This document shows, piece after piece, positions 42,362-50,903 of a stretch of 64,000 nt of DNA (its first letter is position 1; each line of letters starts with the position of its first letter). The notes under the pieces were generated by a model. The model made no database searches. It was not told where the DNA came from and saw only the letters and a program-made list of their open reading frames with translations. Both the position numbers and the translations under genes were made by a program. The stretch comes from Microbacterium ginsengiterrae (lineage in GTDB: Bacteria; Actinomycetota; Actinomycetes; Actinomycetales; Microbacteriaceae), in assembly GCF_014205075.1 (NCBI RefSeq), contig NZ_JACHMU010000001.1, positions 682,001 through 746,000 on the forward strand, in the 5' to 3' direction.

Positions 42362-43423
42362 ATGACGACATCCGCGCGCGCACACACCACCGAGGACGAC
42401 GAGCGACAGAAGCGACCGCACCACCGCTGGTTCAAGACCCGGGTCACGCTCGGCATCATCATCGTCGTGCTCCTCATCGCCGCGATCATCGGGGCGATCA
42501 CGCCGTGGCCCTCCGCGATGGTGATCCGCGCGGTGTTCACGCACGGCGGCGACGCCACAGTCGCCGAGATGGACGAGCACGTCCCCGACACCCCGCTCAC
42601 CGAGACCCTCGATGTCGCCTACGCCGACGACGGCGCCGACACGACCATGGACGTGTTCACACCGGCATCCGCTTCGGGCCCCCTGCCGACGATCGTCTGG
42701 ATCCACGGCGGCGCATGGATCTCCGGTTCGAAGGAGAACGTCGACCCGTACCTGCGCATCCTCGCCGCCGAGGGCTACACGACCATCGGCGTGAACTACA
42801 CGCTCGGCCCCGAGGGCGTGTACCCCACGGCGGTCGGGCAGCTCAACGAGGCCCTGTCGTACATCGATGCCCACGCCGATGAGTTGAACGTCGATGCGTC
42901 GCAGATCGTGCTCGCCGGGGACTCCGCCGGCGGCCAGCTCGCCAGCCAGATGGCGACGATCATGACCAGTCCGGACTACGCGGAGATCCTCTCCGTCGAC
43001 CCGGCGCTCGACGCCGACCAGGTGGTCGCGACAGTGCTCAACTGCGGCGTCTACGACCTGTCCGCCCTCGCCGCGCTCGACGGCATCGCCGGGTGGGGCC
43101 TGAAGTCGGCGATGTGGGCGTACGCCGGGACGAAGACCTGGGCCGAGAACGCCACCGGTGCGACGATGTCGACGATCGACTGGGTGACGGCGGACTTCCC
43201 CACCACCTACATCTCCGGGGGCAACGGCGATGGACTCACATGGCTGCAGTCGATTCCCATGGCCCAGCGCCTGGACGAACTCGGCGTCGACGTCACGACG
43301 CAGTTCTGGCCGGCCGCGCACGAGCCGGCACTCCCCCACGAATACCAGTTCCACCTCGACATGCCGGATGCGCGAACGGCCCTGCAGAAGACCATTGACT
43401 TCCTGGACGCGCACACCGACTGA
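42362..43423 (+). CDS. Membrane-anchored alpha/beta hydrolase (HGGxW type)
   Basis: A 353-residue hydrolase. An N-terminal cytosolic segment is followed by one membrane helix (about 28-52, TLGIIIVVLLIAAIIGAI), which would place the catalytic domain outside. Catalytic features are WIHGGAWISG (near 113-122), the nucleophile in GDSAGGQLA (near 186) and a late His in AAHEPALPHEYQF. This is the BD-FAE/hormone-sensitive-lipase group, and the HGGxW motif is also that of eukaryotic kynurenine formamidases. It sits 51 bases upstream of kynA, but kynA has its own -10 box. GGAGGGG precedes the ATG. The substrate is unknown. Confidence 0.82.
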   Translation: MTTSARAHTTEDDERQKRPHHRWFKTRVTLGIIIVVLLIAAIIGAITPWPSAMVIRAVFTHGGDATVAEMDEHVPDTPLTETLDVAYADDGADTTMDVFTPASASGPLPTIVWIHGGAWISGSKENVDPYLRILAAEGYTTIGVNYTLGPEGVYPTAVGQLNEALSYIDAHADELNVDASQIVLAGDSAGGQLASQMATIMTSPDYAEILSVDPALDADQVVATVLNCGVYDLSALAALDGIAGWGLKSAMWAYAGTKTWAENATGATMSTIDWVTADFPTTYISGGNGDGLTWLQSIPMAQRLDELGVDVTTQFWPAAHEPALPHEYQFHLDMPDARTALQKTIDFLDAHTD

Positions 43424-43460
43424 CCACGGCCGAGGCTGACGATCGAGGGCCCCTTCGGGA

Positions 43461-43466
43461 TATCCT
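43461..43466 (+). promoter_or_regulatory. -10 box of a leaderless transcript (kynurenine operon)
   Basis: TATCCT ends eight bases before the ATG of kynA at 43475, with no Shine-Dalgarno. Confidence 0.5.
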
Positions 43467-43474
43467 CGGACATC

Positions 43475-44344
43475 ATGGGCACCGATTCGGCAGAGGCCGC
43501 GGGGAACGAGCGAGAACTCGAAGACACGATCGTCACCGACCTCACCGGCCGGATGACGTACGGCTCGTATCTGGGGCTGGATGCGCTCCTCTCCGCGCAG
43601 CATCCGGTCAGCTCTCCGCAGCACCACGACGAGATGCTGTTCATCATCCAGCACCAGACGACGGAACTGTGGCTCAAGCAGATGCTGCACGAGCTGTCGT
43701 CGGCACGCGACCTGCTGGCGAGCGACGACCTGCGCGAGGCGCTCAAGCGCGTGGCGCGGGTCAAGCGCATCCAGGACGTCATGACGCAGCAGTGGTCGGT
43801 GCTCGCCACCCTCACCCCGACCGAGTACGCGCAGTTCCGGGGTGCGCTGGGCAACTCGTCCGGCTTCCAGTCGGTGCAGTACCGTGCCGTGGAGTTCGCC
43901 CTCGGCAACAAGAACGAGCGGATGCTCTCCGTCTTCCGCGATCATCCGTCGAACCTCGCGCTGCTGACGACGGAGTTCGAGCGCCCCACTCTCTACGACG
44001 AATTCCTGCGCTACGCGTCGCGCCGTGGCATCCCGATCCCCGCCGAGATCCTCGATCGCGACGTGCGCGAGCCGTATCGCCCGCACCCCTCGCTCGTGCC
44101 GGCGATCCGCGAGATCTATGAGCACCCCCAGACGCACTGGGATCTGTACGAGGCATGCGAGGACCTCGTCGACCTCGAGGACAACTTCCAGTTCTGGCGG
44201 TTCCGCCACCTGAAGACCGTCACGCGCACGATCGGCATGAAGCCGGGCACCGGCGGGTCGAGCGGTGTCGGGTTCCTCCAGCGCGCGCTGGAGCTGACGT
44301 TCTTCCCCGAGTTGTACACGGTGCGCACCGAGATCGGAGCGTGA
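43475..44344 (+). CDS. kynA: Tryptophan 2,3-dioxygenase
   Basis: A 289-residue haem enzyme that opens the indole ring of L-tryptophan to N-formylkynurenine. Family signatures are HHDEMLFIIQHQTTELWLKQ (with the active-site His), FRGALGNSSGFQS, the haem-ligand region FWRFRHLKTV and GTGGSSGVGFLQ. It is the first gene of a three-gene operon. Its stop overlaps the next start by one base (TGATG). Confidence 0.95.
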   Translation: MGTDSAEAAGNERELEDTIVTDLTGRMTYGSYLGLDALLSAQHPVSSPQHHDEMLFIIQHQTTELWLKQMLHELSSARDLLASDDLREALKRVARVKRIQDVMTQQWSVLATLTPTEYAQFRGALGNSSGFQSVQYRAVEFALGNKNERMLSVFRDHPSNLALLTTEFERPTLYDEFLRYASRRGIPIPAEILDRDVREPYRPHPSLVPAIREIYEHPQTHWDLYEACEDLVDLEDNFQFWRFRHLKTVTRTIGMKPGTGGSSGVGFLQRALELTFFPELYTVRTEIGA

Positions 44345-45396
44345 TGCGCGCCGTCACCTACCTCGATTCGCGCGACGGCGCATGGCGTGAAGGGGTGGGC
44401 ACCGTCGTGGACGGGCAGGTGCGGGTCCACGACGAGCCTCCTGCCCCCGACATGCCGCGGCTCGAGGGCGTCCTGACGGGCGGCTTCACCGACGCACATG
44501 TGCACCTGCAGCTCGTCGACCACACGCAACTCTCCGGCTCTCCGCTGGCGCGGGTCGTCGACCTCGGCGGCAACCCGGACACGTTGGCCCGCCTGGCAGC
44601 CGCCGCTCGCGCTCGCGCTCGCGCGGGGCACAACTCCGGAGTGTTGACGCCAACACCGACTTCTGCCGCCGAAACCACGCCGATCCGCGAACATTCTCCG
44701 GAGTTGTGCCCGCCCGCCGACGTCGAAGTCGTCTTCGCCGGGGCGTTTTTCACTCCACCGGGCGGGTATCCGTCCGACCGGGCGTGGGCGCCGGAGGGCG
44801 CGGTGCGCGAGGTCGCCGACGCCGCGGACGCCGCCCGAGCCGTCGCCGAGATGAAGGCATCCGGCGCCGCAGTCATCAAGATCGCCGGCAACAGCACCGC
44901 CGGCCCGGTCTTCACGGACGATCTGTTCCGCGTCCTCGTCGCACAGGCGGCGGCGCACGGCCTCCCGGTCGTCGCGCACGCCGAGGGCCGCGGCGAAGCG
45001 CAGCGGGCCGTGCGGCTCGGCGCCACCCGGCTCGCTCACGCCCCCTTCAGCGAACGACTGACGGATGCCGAGATCGCGGCGCAGGCGACGTCCGCGGTGT
45101 GGATCTCCACTCTCGCCATCCACACCGGTGAGGCGTATGCCATCGCCGTCGACAACGTCCGCCGGTTCCACGCGGCCGGCGGCACCGTGCGATACGGCAC
45201 CGACATGGGCAACGGCCCGACTCCGGTGGGACTGAACCCCCGCGAGCTCGACGCGCTCCGCGAGGCCGGCATCGACGGGCGGGAGCTTCTGCGCACCCTC
45301 GACCCGGCGCCCGGCGCCCCCTGGTACCTCACGGCCGGTGATGCGATCGATCCCCTCGACGCCCGACCGCTCACCCCGATCGATCTGGAGGCCTGA
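44344..45396 (+). CDS. Amidohydrolase in the kynurenine operon, candidate N-formylkynurenine formamidase
   Basis: A 350-residue metal-dependent hydrolase of the amidohydrolase superfamily. It has DAHVHL (H52, H54), a lysine in AAVIKIAGN, histidines in VVAHAEG and RLAHAPF, and the Asp in RYGTDMGN, a complete metal site. It lies between tryptophan dioxygenase and kynureninase, exactly where an arylformamidase is needed, while KynB is absent. It could do that step, though imidazolonepropionase-like or other roles remain possible. An 86-base palindromic element encodes residues about 95-123 as an extra in-frame segment. Confidence 0.75.
   Translation: MRAVTYLDSRDGAWREGVGTVVDGQVRVHDEPPAPDMPRLEGVLTGGFTDAHVHLQLVDHTQLSGSPLARVVDLGGNPDTLARLAAAARARARAGHNSGVLTPTPTSAAETTPIREHSPELCPPADVEVVFAGAFFTPPGGYPSDRAWAPEGAVREVADAADAARAVAEMKASGAAVIKIAGNSTAGPVFTDDLFRVLVAQAAAHGLPVVAHAEGRGEAQRAVRLGATRLAHAPFSERLTDAEIAAQATSAVWISTLAIHTGEAYAIAVDNVRRFHAAGGTVRYGTDMGNGPTPVGLNPRELDALREAGIDGRELLRTLDPAPGAPWYLTAGDAIDPLDARPLTPIDLEA
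44626..44711. repeat. 86-base palindromic element inside the amidohydrolase gene (copy 2)
   Basis: It begins GGGCACAACTCCGGAG (44626-44641) and ends with the exact reverse complement (44696-44711). It has the same length as the ABC-F copy at 11346-11431, and its reverse complement aligns with that copy over most of the first half. Translated in the gene it reads AGHNSG...TSAAET...LCPP, the same frame and pattern as copy 1. Confidence 0.75.
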
Positions 45397-46608
45397 ATGA
45401 CCGATCTGTTCGCAGAAGCCCGCGAGCTCGACGCCCGCGACCCGCTCGCCGAGCACCTCGACGCGTTCGTCGACGCCCCCGGGGTCAGCGCGTATCTGGA
45501 CGGCAACTCCCTCGGCCGCCCGCTGCGGGAGCTCCCCGATCGGCTCGCCGCCTTCGTCGCCGGCGACTGGGGCACGCGGCTCATCCGGTCGTGGGACGAG
45601 CAGTGGATGGATCTGCCGACCGCTCTCGGTGACCGGATCGGCGCACTCTGCCTCGGTGCCGCCCCCGGCCAGACCGTGGTCGCCGATTCCACCACCGTGC
45701 TGCTCTACAAGCTCATCCGCGCGGCCGTCGATGCTCGTCCCGACCGCTCGGAAATCGTCGTGGAGGAGGGCAACTTCCCCACCGACCGGTTCATCGCCGA
45801 AGGCGTCGCGACCGAGCGCGGCCTCACGCTGCGCTGGGTCAGCCCCGATCCCGTCGCCGGTGTGCAGGTCACGGACATCGAAGCGTCCGTGTCCGACCGG
45901 ACGGCTCTCGTCGTCCTCAGCCACGTCGACTACCGCTCCGGCGCACTGGCCGACATGTCCGCGATCACGGATGCCGTCCACGACGCCGGCGCGCTCATGC
46001 TGTGGGACCTCTGCCACTCCGCCGGCGTCATCCCAACGGAACTCGACACGTGCGAGGTCGATCTCGCTGTCGGGTGCACGTACAAGTACCTCAACGGGGG
46101 CCCGGGCTCTCCCGCGTTCGCCTATGTCGCCGCCCGCCATCACGGCGTGCTGCGCCAGCCCGTCCAGGGCTGGATGGGGGCGGGCGACGTCTTCGCGATG
46201 GGGTCCGCGTACACACCGGGCGCCGGCATCCGCCAGTTCATCAGCGGGACGCCTCCCGTGCTCGGGATGCTCGCCATGCAGGGGATGCTCGACCTCATCG
46301 AGCAGGCCGGGATCGTCGCCGTGCGTGAGAAGTCGAAGACGCTCACCGACCTGGTGGTCCGTGCGTTCGATCTCGAGCTCGCCCCGCTCGGCGTGCGGCT
46401 GCTCAGTCCACGGGAGGCGACCGACCGCGGCGGGCACGTGACCATCGGCCACCCGGACTTCGCCGAGGTCACCCGCACCCTCTGGGCCGACGGCGTGATC
46501 CCCGATTTTCGGTACCCCGACGGGATCCGTCTCGGTCTGTCACCGCTCAGCACGTCGCACGCCGAGGCGCTGCGGGGCGTCTTCGCCGTCCGCGACGCGC
46601 TCGCCTGA
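45397..46608 (+). CDS. kynU: Kynureninase
   Basis: A 403-residue PLP enzyme that cleaves L-kynurenine to anthranilate and alanine. It has YLDGNSLGRPL at the N-terminus, the phosphate-binding DSTTVLLYKL, the Asp in LMLWDLCHSAG and the PLP lysine in GCTYKYLNGGPGSPAF (near 229). The gene starts directly after the amidohydrolase stop. With kynA it turns tryptophan into anthranilate, but no anthranilate-degrading genes are seen here. A weak hairpin (CCCGG with CCGGG, 46626-46641) follows. Confidence 0.95.
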   Translation: MTDLFAEARELDARDPLAEHLDAFVDAPGVSAYLDGNSLGRPLRELPDRLAAFVAGDWGTRLIRSWDEQWMDLPTALGDRIGALCLGAAPGQTVVADSTTVLLYKLIRAAVDARPDRSEIVVEEGNFPTDRFIAEGVATERGLTLRWVSPDPVAGVQVTDIEASVSDRTALVVLSHVDYRSGALADMSAITDAVHDAGALMLWDLCHSAGVIPTELDTCEVDLAVGCTYKYLNGGPGSPAFAYVAARHHGVLRQPVQGWMGAGDVFAMGSAYTPGAGIRQFISGTPPVLGMLAMQGMLDLIEQAGIVAVREKSKTLTDLVVRAFDLELAPLGVRLLSPREATDRGGHVTIGHPDFAEVTRTLWADGVIPDFRYPDGIRLGLSPLSTSHAEALRGVFAVRDALA

Positions 46609-46688
46609 ACGGCGCCCGCACGGGACCCGGCCCGAACCGGGGTGAGGACTCAGGTGATGCGGCGGGTGATCTTCGCCCCGACGCGCGC

Positions 46689-46737
46689 AGAGGCGCGGCA
46701 TCTCTGGGCAGTATCGGAGAGGAGCCGTCGCGCCTCT
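46689..46737. other. Inverted repeat in the kynU-hdeD gap
   Basis: AGAGGCGCG (46689-46697) pairs with CGCGCCTCT (46729-46737) around a 31-base interior. It lies in the 190-base gap before the HdeD gene, which otherwise shows no gene. It may be a leader fold or terminator. Confidence 0.35.
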
Positions 46738-46799
46738 GGCTGGACGGCGCTCACGCGCGCCACGACGGCGCGCGCCCACTGCAGAGAGGACTCTCACTC

Positions 46800-47351
46800 G
46801 TGACCGCTTCACCCGTCACCCCCGCCGTCAACGGCATCCGCACCGCCATCGGCATCGGCGGCGTGCTCGCCGTGATCGTCGGCATCCTCATCCTCGTGTG
46901 GCCGGGCCGCACTGCCATGGTCGCCACCGCGATCATCGCGATCTACACGATCGTCGCCGGGCTCGTCTACGCAGGCCTCGGCATCTTCAGCAAGAACAAG
47001 GGCGGATGGGCCCGTCTCGGCCACATCCTGCTCGGTCTCCTCTTCATCGTCGCCGGCATCGTCGCCTTCGCGAACCTCTCGGGGACCACGGTGTGGCTGG
47101 CCGCCTTCCTCGGTGTGCTCGTCGGAATCCTGTGGATCGTCGAAGGCGTCGTGGCGTTCACGACGCTCGGCGACTCCTCGTCGAAGGTGTGGTCGGTGCT
47201 GTTCGCGCTGCTGAGCATCATCGCCGGCATCGTGCTGCTCCTGTCGCCCGTGTGGGGCGCCGAGGTGCTGTGGTGGGTTCTCGGCATCTCGCTCGTCGTG
47301 TTGGGTGTGCTGAACGTCGTCCGCGCGTTCCGCTTCGGCAAGACGGTCTGA
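46800..47351 (+). CDS. HdeD-like membrane protein (DUF308)
   Basis: A 183-residue protein with six predicted helices arranged as three hairpins (IGIGGVLAVIVGILILVWPG; IIAIYTIVAGLVYAGLGIF; and so on). This repeated pattern, each unit ending in W-P-G or similar, defines HdeD/DUF308 proteins, which protect enteric bacteria at low pH. Its role in actinobacteria is unproven. The start is GTG with AGAGGA upstream. The phosphatase gene follows after 6 bases, so the two are probably cotranscribed. Confidence 0.87.
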   Translation: MTASPVTPAVNGIRTAIGIGGVLAVIVGILILVWPGRTAMVATAIIAIYTIVAGLVYAGLGIFSKNKGGWARLGHILLGLLFIVAGIVAFANLSGTTVWLAAFLGVLVGILWIVEGVVAFTTLGDSSSKVWSVLFALLSIIAGIVLLLSPVWGAEVLWWVLGISLVVLGVLNVVRAFRFGKTV

Positions 47352-47357
47352 CCGACG

Positions 47358-48143
47358 GTGCCGAGCATCGACGGACTGTACAACTACCGCGACACCGGTG
47401 GGCTGCCGCTGCGCGGCGGCGGCTCGAGCCGTGCCGGCGTGCTCTACCGTTCCGAGGCGCTCGGTGCCCTCACCGATGAGGGTGTCGGCCAGTTCGCCGA
47501 CACCCTCATCGGGACGGTGGTGGACTTCCGGACGCCGGCGGAACGCGAGACCGCGCCCGATCGCCTTCCGGACTCCCGTCCGTTCGACGTCGTGGAGCTG
47601 TCCATCCTGCAGGGCGCGACGGGCGATCTCATCAAGACGTTCACCGCGCCCGGTGCCGCACCGACACCCGCGCAGCTCGAAGCGGCCATGGACCGCATCC
47701 CGGAGCTCGGCGACATGTACGTCGAGATGCTCCGGGGTGGGGCGGCGGCGTTCGCCCGCGTCGCGAAGCTCATCGCCGCATCCCACGACGACGCTCCCAC
47801 CGGCGTGATCGTGCACTGCACGGCCGGGAAGGATCGCACCGGCGTGGCGACCGCACTGATGCTGGATGCCGCCGGCGTGGACCGCGACGCTGTGATCGGC
47901 GACTATGCGCAGTCCGAAGCCAACCTCGCCGGCCCCTGGGCCGATGGCATGATCCACATGATCGAGTCGTTCGGCGTTCCGGTGACCCCGAAGCTGCGCA
48001 CGCTCGCCACCGGGACGCCGCCTGCGGCCATCGAGCAGGCGCTCTCCTGGACGGATGCGGCGGGAGGCGCCGGCGCGTACCTGCTCTCCGGCGGGCTGAC
48101 CTCCGCGGAGCTCGACCGTCTCGGTGAGCGCATCGCCGGCTGA
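47358..48143 (+). CDS. Tyrosine/dual-specificity protein phosphatase
   Basis: A 261-residue phosphatase of the bacterial PTP family that also includes lipid-phosphatase-like MptpB. The P-loop C-x5-R is HCTAGKDRTG (C near 154). Upstream parts are NYRDTGGLPLRGG and VVDFRTPAERE, which match the family's N-terminal motifs. It dephosphorylates tyrosine, serine/threonine or phosphoinositides. No signal peptide is seen. It starts with GTG and a 13-bp terminator follows the stop. Confidence 0.9.
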   Translation: MPSIDGLYNYRDTGGLPLRGGGSSRAGVLYRSEALGALTDEGVGQFADTLIGTVVDFRTPAERETAPDRLPDSRPFDVVELSILQGATGDLIKTFTAPGAAPTPAQLEAAMDRIPELGDMYVEMLRGGAAAFARVAKLIAASHDDAPTGVIVHCTAGKDRTGVATALMLDAAGVDRDAVIGDYAQSEANLAGPWADGMIHMIESFGVPVTPKLRTLATGTPPAAIEQALSWTDAAGGAGAYLLSGGLTSAELDRLGERIAG

Positions 48144-48162
48144 CGGTCACGGTGCCCACTTC

Positions 48163-48191
48163 AGGGGCGTCTCCCTCCGGGAGGCGCCCCT
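48163..48191. terminator. Bidirectional terminator
   Basis: A 13-bp stem (48163-48175 with 48179-48191, one G-U pair) has a 3-base loop and is followed by TTC. It separates the phosphatase gene from the convergent DedA gene. Confidence 0.88.
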
Positions 48192-48201
48192 TCGCCGTTC
48201 A

Positions 48202-48897
48202 TCAGCGGGTGGTCTCTTTCCGTCCGCGCTCATGAGCGACCTCGTCGAGGAGCTCGACGAGGGGCCTGTCGTCCTCGATCGGTTCCTCGACGACCGCTGC
48301 CACCCGGCGTCGGCGTCGCCGGCGGACGATGACGACGGCGATGCCGACGATCACCACGGCGAACACCCCGGCGAGAATGCCGCCGGTGCCGTGCAGGATG
48401 TCGTGCACCGCACGCCCCGCCGCCACGACGAGCCCCGTCACCACACCTGACCACACCACCGCGCCGGCGGCGTTGACGAGGAAGAAGCGCAGGTAGGGGT
48501 ATCGGAGCGTTCCGGCGAGCGGGCCGGACAGGACGCGGAGCAGAGCGACGAAACGGGCGAAGAAGATCGCCAGCGCCCCGTAACGGTGCATGAGACGGGC
48601 CGCACCGATGATCGCCGACGTGCGGAAGACCTTCGGTGCCCGTCGCCGTCCGAACTCGAGCAGTCGGACACCGGCCACACGGCCGAGGATGTACCCGAGG
48701 CTGTCTCCGACGATCGCGCCGACCGCCGCTGCGGCCGCGATCGCCCAGACGGGCGTTTCGTTGTCCATCGCGATGATGGTCGCCGTGATGAGGACGGTCT
48801 CCCCGGGAAGCGGAAGCCCGATGCTCTCGATCCCCACCATTCCCGCGACGGTGAGGAGCAGGAAGACGGCGGGTATGGATGCCAGGAACTCCTGCAT
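48202..48897 (-). CDS. DedA-family membrane protein
   Basis: A 231-residue membrane protein of the DedA/SNARE-associated family. It begins with a hydrophobic helix and GIESIGLPLPGETVLI, and has GDSLGYILGR and FFARFVALLRVLSGPLAGTLRYPYLRFF, the conserved re-entrant and arginine segments. DedA proteins act in lipid-carrier recycling and proton-driven envelope homeostasis. The C-terminal 40 residues are charged and cytosolic. It is the last gene of an eight-gene minus-strand run and overlaps FUSC by three bases. Confidence 0.9.
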   Translation of the reverse strand: MQEFLASIPAVFLLLTVAGMVGIESIGLPLPGETVLITATIIAMDNETPVWAIAAAAAVGAIVGDSLGYILGRVAGVRLLEFGRRRAPKVFRTSAIIGAARLMHRYGALAIFFARFVALLRVLSGPLAGTLRYPYLRFFLVNAAGAVVWSGVVTGLVVAAGRAVHDILHGTGGILAGVFAVVIVGIAVVIVRRRRRRRVAAVVEEPIEDDRPLVELLDEVAHERGRKETTR

Positions 48898-50903
48898 CAG
48901 CTCTCCCTGTCTGCGGCGGCGGCCGCGCGTGTGTGTGCGGCACGGATGCCGGCGGCCAGCGCACTGCGGGCGGTGGTGATCTCGTCACCGACGTCGGCGA
49001 GCGGGCCCGTGTCGGGGACGGTCAGAGAGGCGGGTGCGCGTCCGGCCGCCGCGGCGGCGGAGAGCTCGTCGAGAGCGGAACGGATCAGCGCCACCTCGGC
49101 CGGATCGCAGGGGGTGCCGGTCTGCGCCGCGATCGTCGCGGCCGCCGTGACCGCGTCGACCACGCGCTCGAGGGCGGTGATCCCCGGCATCCAGGCCGCC
49201 GCCGCGGCGCTCACGGGCCGCGGTTCCGCCAGCGAACGGGTCACCAGTGCGCGAAGATCGGAGATCATGCGGTTCACCGCACGCCTGGCGTCCACGCGCC
49301 GGCGGGTGTCGTCCGTCGACAGCGCCAGCCCGGCGTACTCGGACGCCTCGCGCAGGACGCGCGCGACGGATGTGCCCAGCTGGGCCGGCGCACGCCACGT
49401 GGAGGGCCACACCAGGTAACCGAACACCAGCGCCACCGCACACCCGAGCAGGGTGTCGAGCAGACGGGTCTCGACGAGCCCGACGCTCGCCCCGGCGTGG
49501 ATCTCCACGAGCAGGACGGCCACGGCCGTCGACGTCGCCGAGAAGAGCGCGAAGTTGCGCGGCATCAGCACCGGCAGCAGTCCGGCGAGCACGGCGAGGA
49601 TGAGCAGTTGCCACCCATCGCGCGGGACCGCGAACATGACGACCGACCCGATGAACACGCCGAGGACCGTCCCACTCCCGCGCTGCACGGCGCGCGCGAA
49701 GACAGAACCGAGATCGGGCTTCATCGACTGGGCCACTGTGAGCATCACGAGATACGGCATCGCCAGGCCGAGCCACAGCGACAACGCCTGGGCGATCCCG
49801 ATGCACAGCACGAGGCGCGCCACGGCGCCCCACGCCTGCGTGCCCGCATCGAGTGCGGTGAGGGGCCGCTCGCCCCGCCCCGAGGCCGTCGGCATGGAGA
49901 GCCCGGCGTCCCTGCCTCGCGCCACGCGGCCGTGCCGTGCCAGGTCGTTCTCCGCCACGACGGAGGAGACGTAGCGCAGGGCGCCGGCGAGTGCGCGATC
50001 AGCCGGAGTGGTCTCGTCGGTGCCGTCATAGGATGCCGGCACCGATCGCCGCGGATCGTCGATCCACGCGGCCGTGGCGCGGAGGAAGACGACCGCACGC
50101 GTGTCGACGCGACCGGGATGGGCCGATGATGCGGCGATCGCGGCGTCCACGACCGGAGCCGAGGCATTGAGCAGGGACACGAGCGCCTGCCACTTCACGG
50201 CCCTGGCGATGTACGACGTCCTCGCATCTGCGAGCACCTCGTAGGCGTTGTTCAACGCACGCGTGAGTGCGGCGGATGCTGCGGCGCCAGCCTGCCCGTC
50301 CTCTGCGGCGAGTTGATCCGCGATGGCGCGGTACGCCCCCGCGACGGCGCGCCGCTCCGGGGAGAACGAGCGACCGATGAATGCGGCCGCCACGATCGTG
50401 AGCAGCAGACGCCACCCGGCCCCGGCGGCGAAGATCAGCGGGGCGGCCCACGGCGAGTCGAGCCCGAACGACGCGTTCGCGGCGGTGACGACGTAGACGA
50501 GGAAGTAGAGCGCGGACCGCGATGCGGTCGCGCTGAACGTGCCGGCGAGGCCGGAGACGAGTGACGCCAATACGACGGCGATGAGCGTGAGCACCCCGTG
50601 ACCGTGCACGAGGGTGCCGATGGCGAACCCGACAGTGGCCAGGGCGGAGGCGAGGAAGATGCGGCGGATGCGCTCGATCCCCGCGTCGCCCTGGTCCATG
50701 ATCGATCCGACGAACGCACCCATGGATGCCAGGGACCCTGCCCCGACCAGTGTCGTGTTCGAGGCGTCGATCGTCAGGGCGATGCCGACCGGAGCGGTGA
50801 TGCCCACCGCGCCGAGCACGATGCGGTCGACGGGCACGGAGGAGGACTTGACCGTCGTCAGCTGACGGACCCATCCCCCGTCGGGCGCCCCCGGCTGCGT
50901 CAT
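48897..50903 (-). CDS. FUSC-family membrane protein
   Basis: A 668-residue protein with two blocks of about five or six helices (about 25-170 and 355-480), each followed by a long cytosolic helical region. This is the arrangement of the fusaric-acid-resistance/aromatic-acid exporter family (FUSC, YccS, AaeB). It probably exports organic acids or related compounds, but no AaeA-type partner is present. It overlaps the antiporter gene by 4 bases and the DedA gene by three, so the genes are coupled. Confidence 0.83.
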   Translation of the reverse strand: MTQPGAPDGGWVRQLTTVKSSSVPVDRIVLGAVGITAPVGIALTIDASNTTLVGAGSLASMGAFVGSIMDQGDAGIERIRRIFLASALATVGFAIGTLVHGHGVLTLIAVVLASLVSGLAGTFSATASRSALYFLVYVVTAANASFGLDSPWAAPLIFAAGAGWRLLLTIVAAAFIGRSFSPERRAVAGAYRAIADQLAAEDGQAGAAASAALTRALNNAYEVLADARTSYIARAVKWQALVSLLNASAPVVDAAIAASSAHPGRVDTRAVVFLRATAAWIDDPRRSVPASYDGTDETTPADRALAGALRYVSSVVAENDLARHGRVARGRDAGLSMPTASGRGERPLTALDAGTQAWGAVARLVLCIGIAQALSLWLGLAMPYLVMLTVAQSMKPDLGSVFARAVQRGSGTVLGVFIGSVVMFAVPRDGWQLLILAVLAGLLPVLMPRNFALFSATSTAVAVLLVEIHAGASVGLVETRLLDTLLGCAVALVFGYLVWPSTWRAPAQLGTSVARVLREASEYAGLALSTDDTRRRVDARRAVNRMISDLRALVTRSLAEPRPVSAAAAAWMPGITALERVVDAVTAAATIAAQTGTPCDPAEVALIRSALDELSAAAAAGRAPASLTVPDTGPLADVGDEITTARSALAAGIRAAHTRAAAAADRES

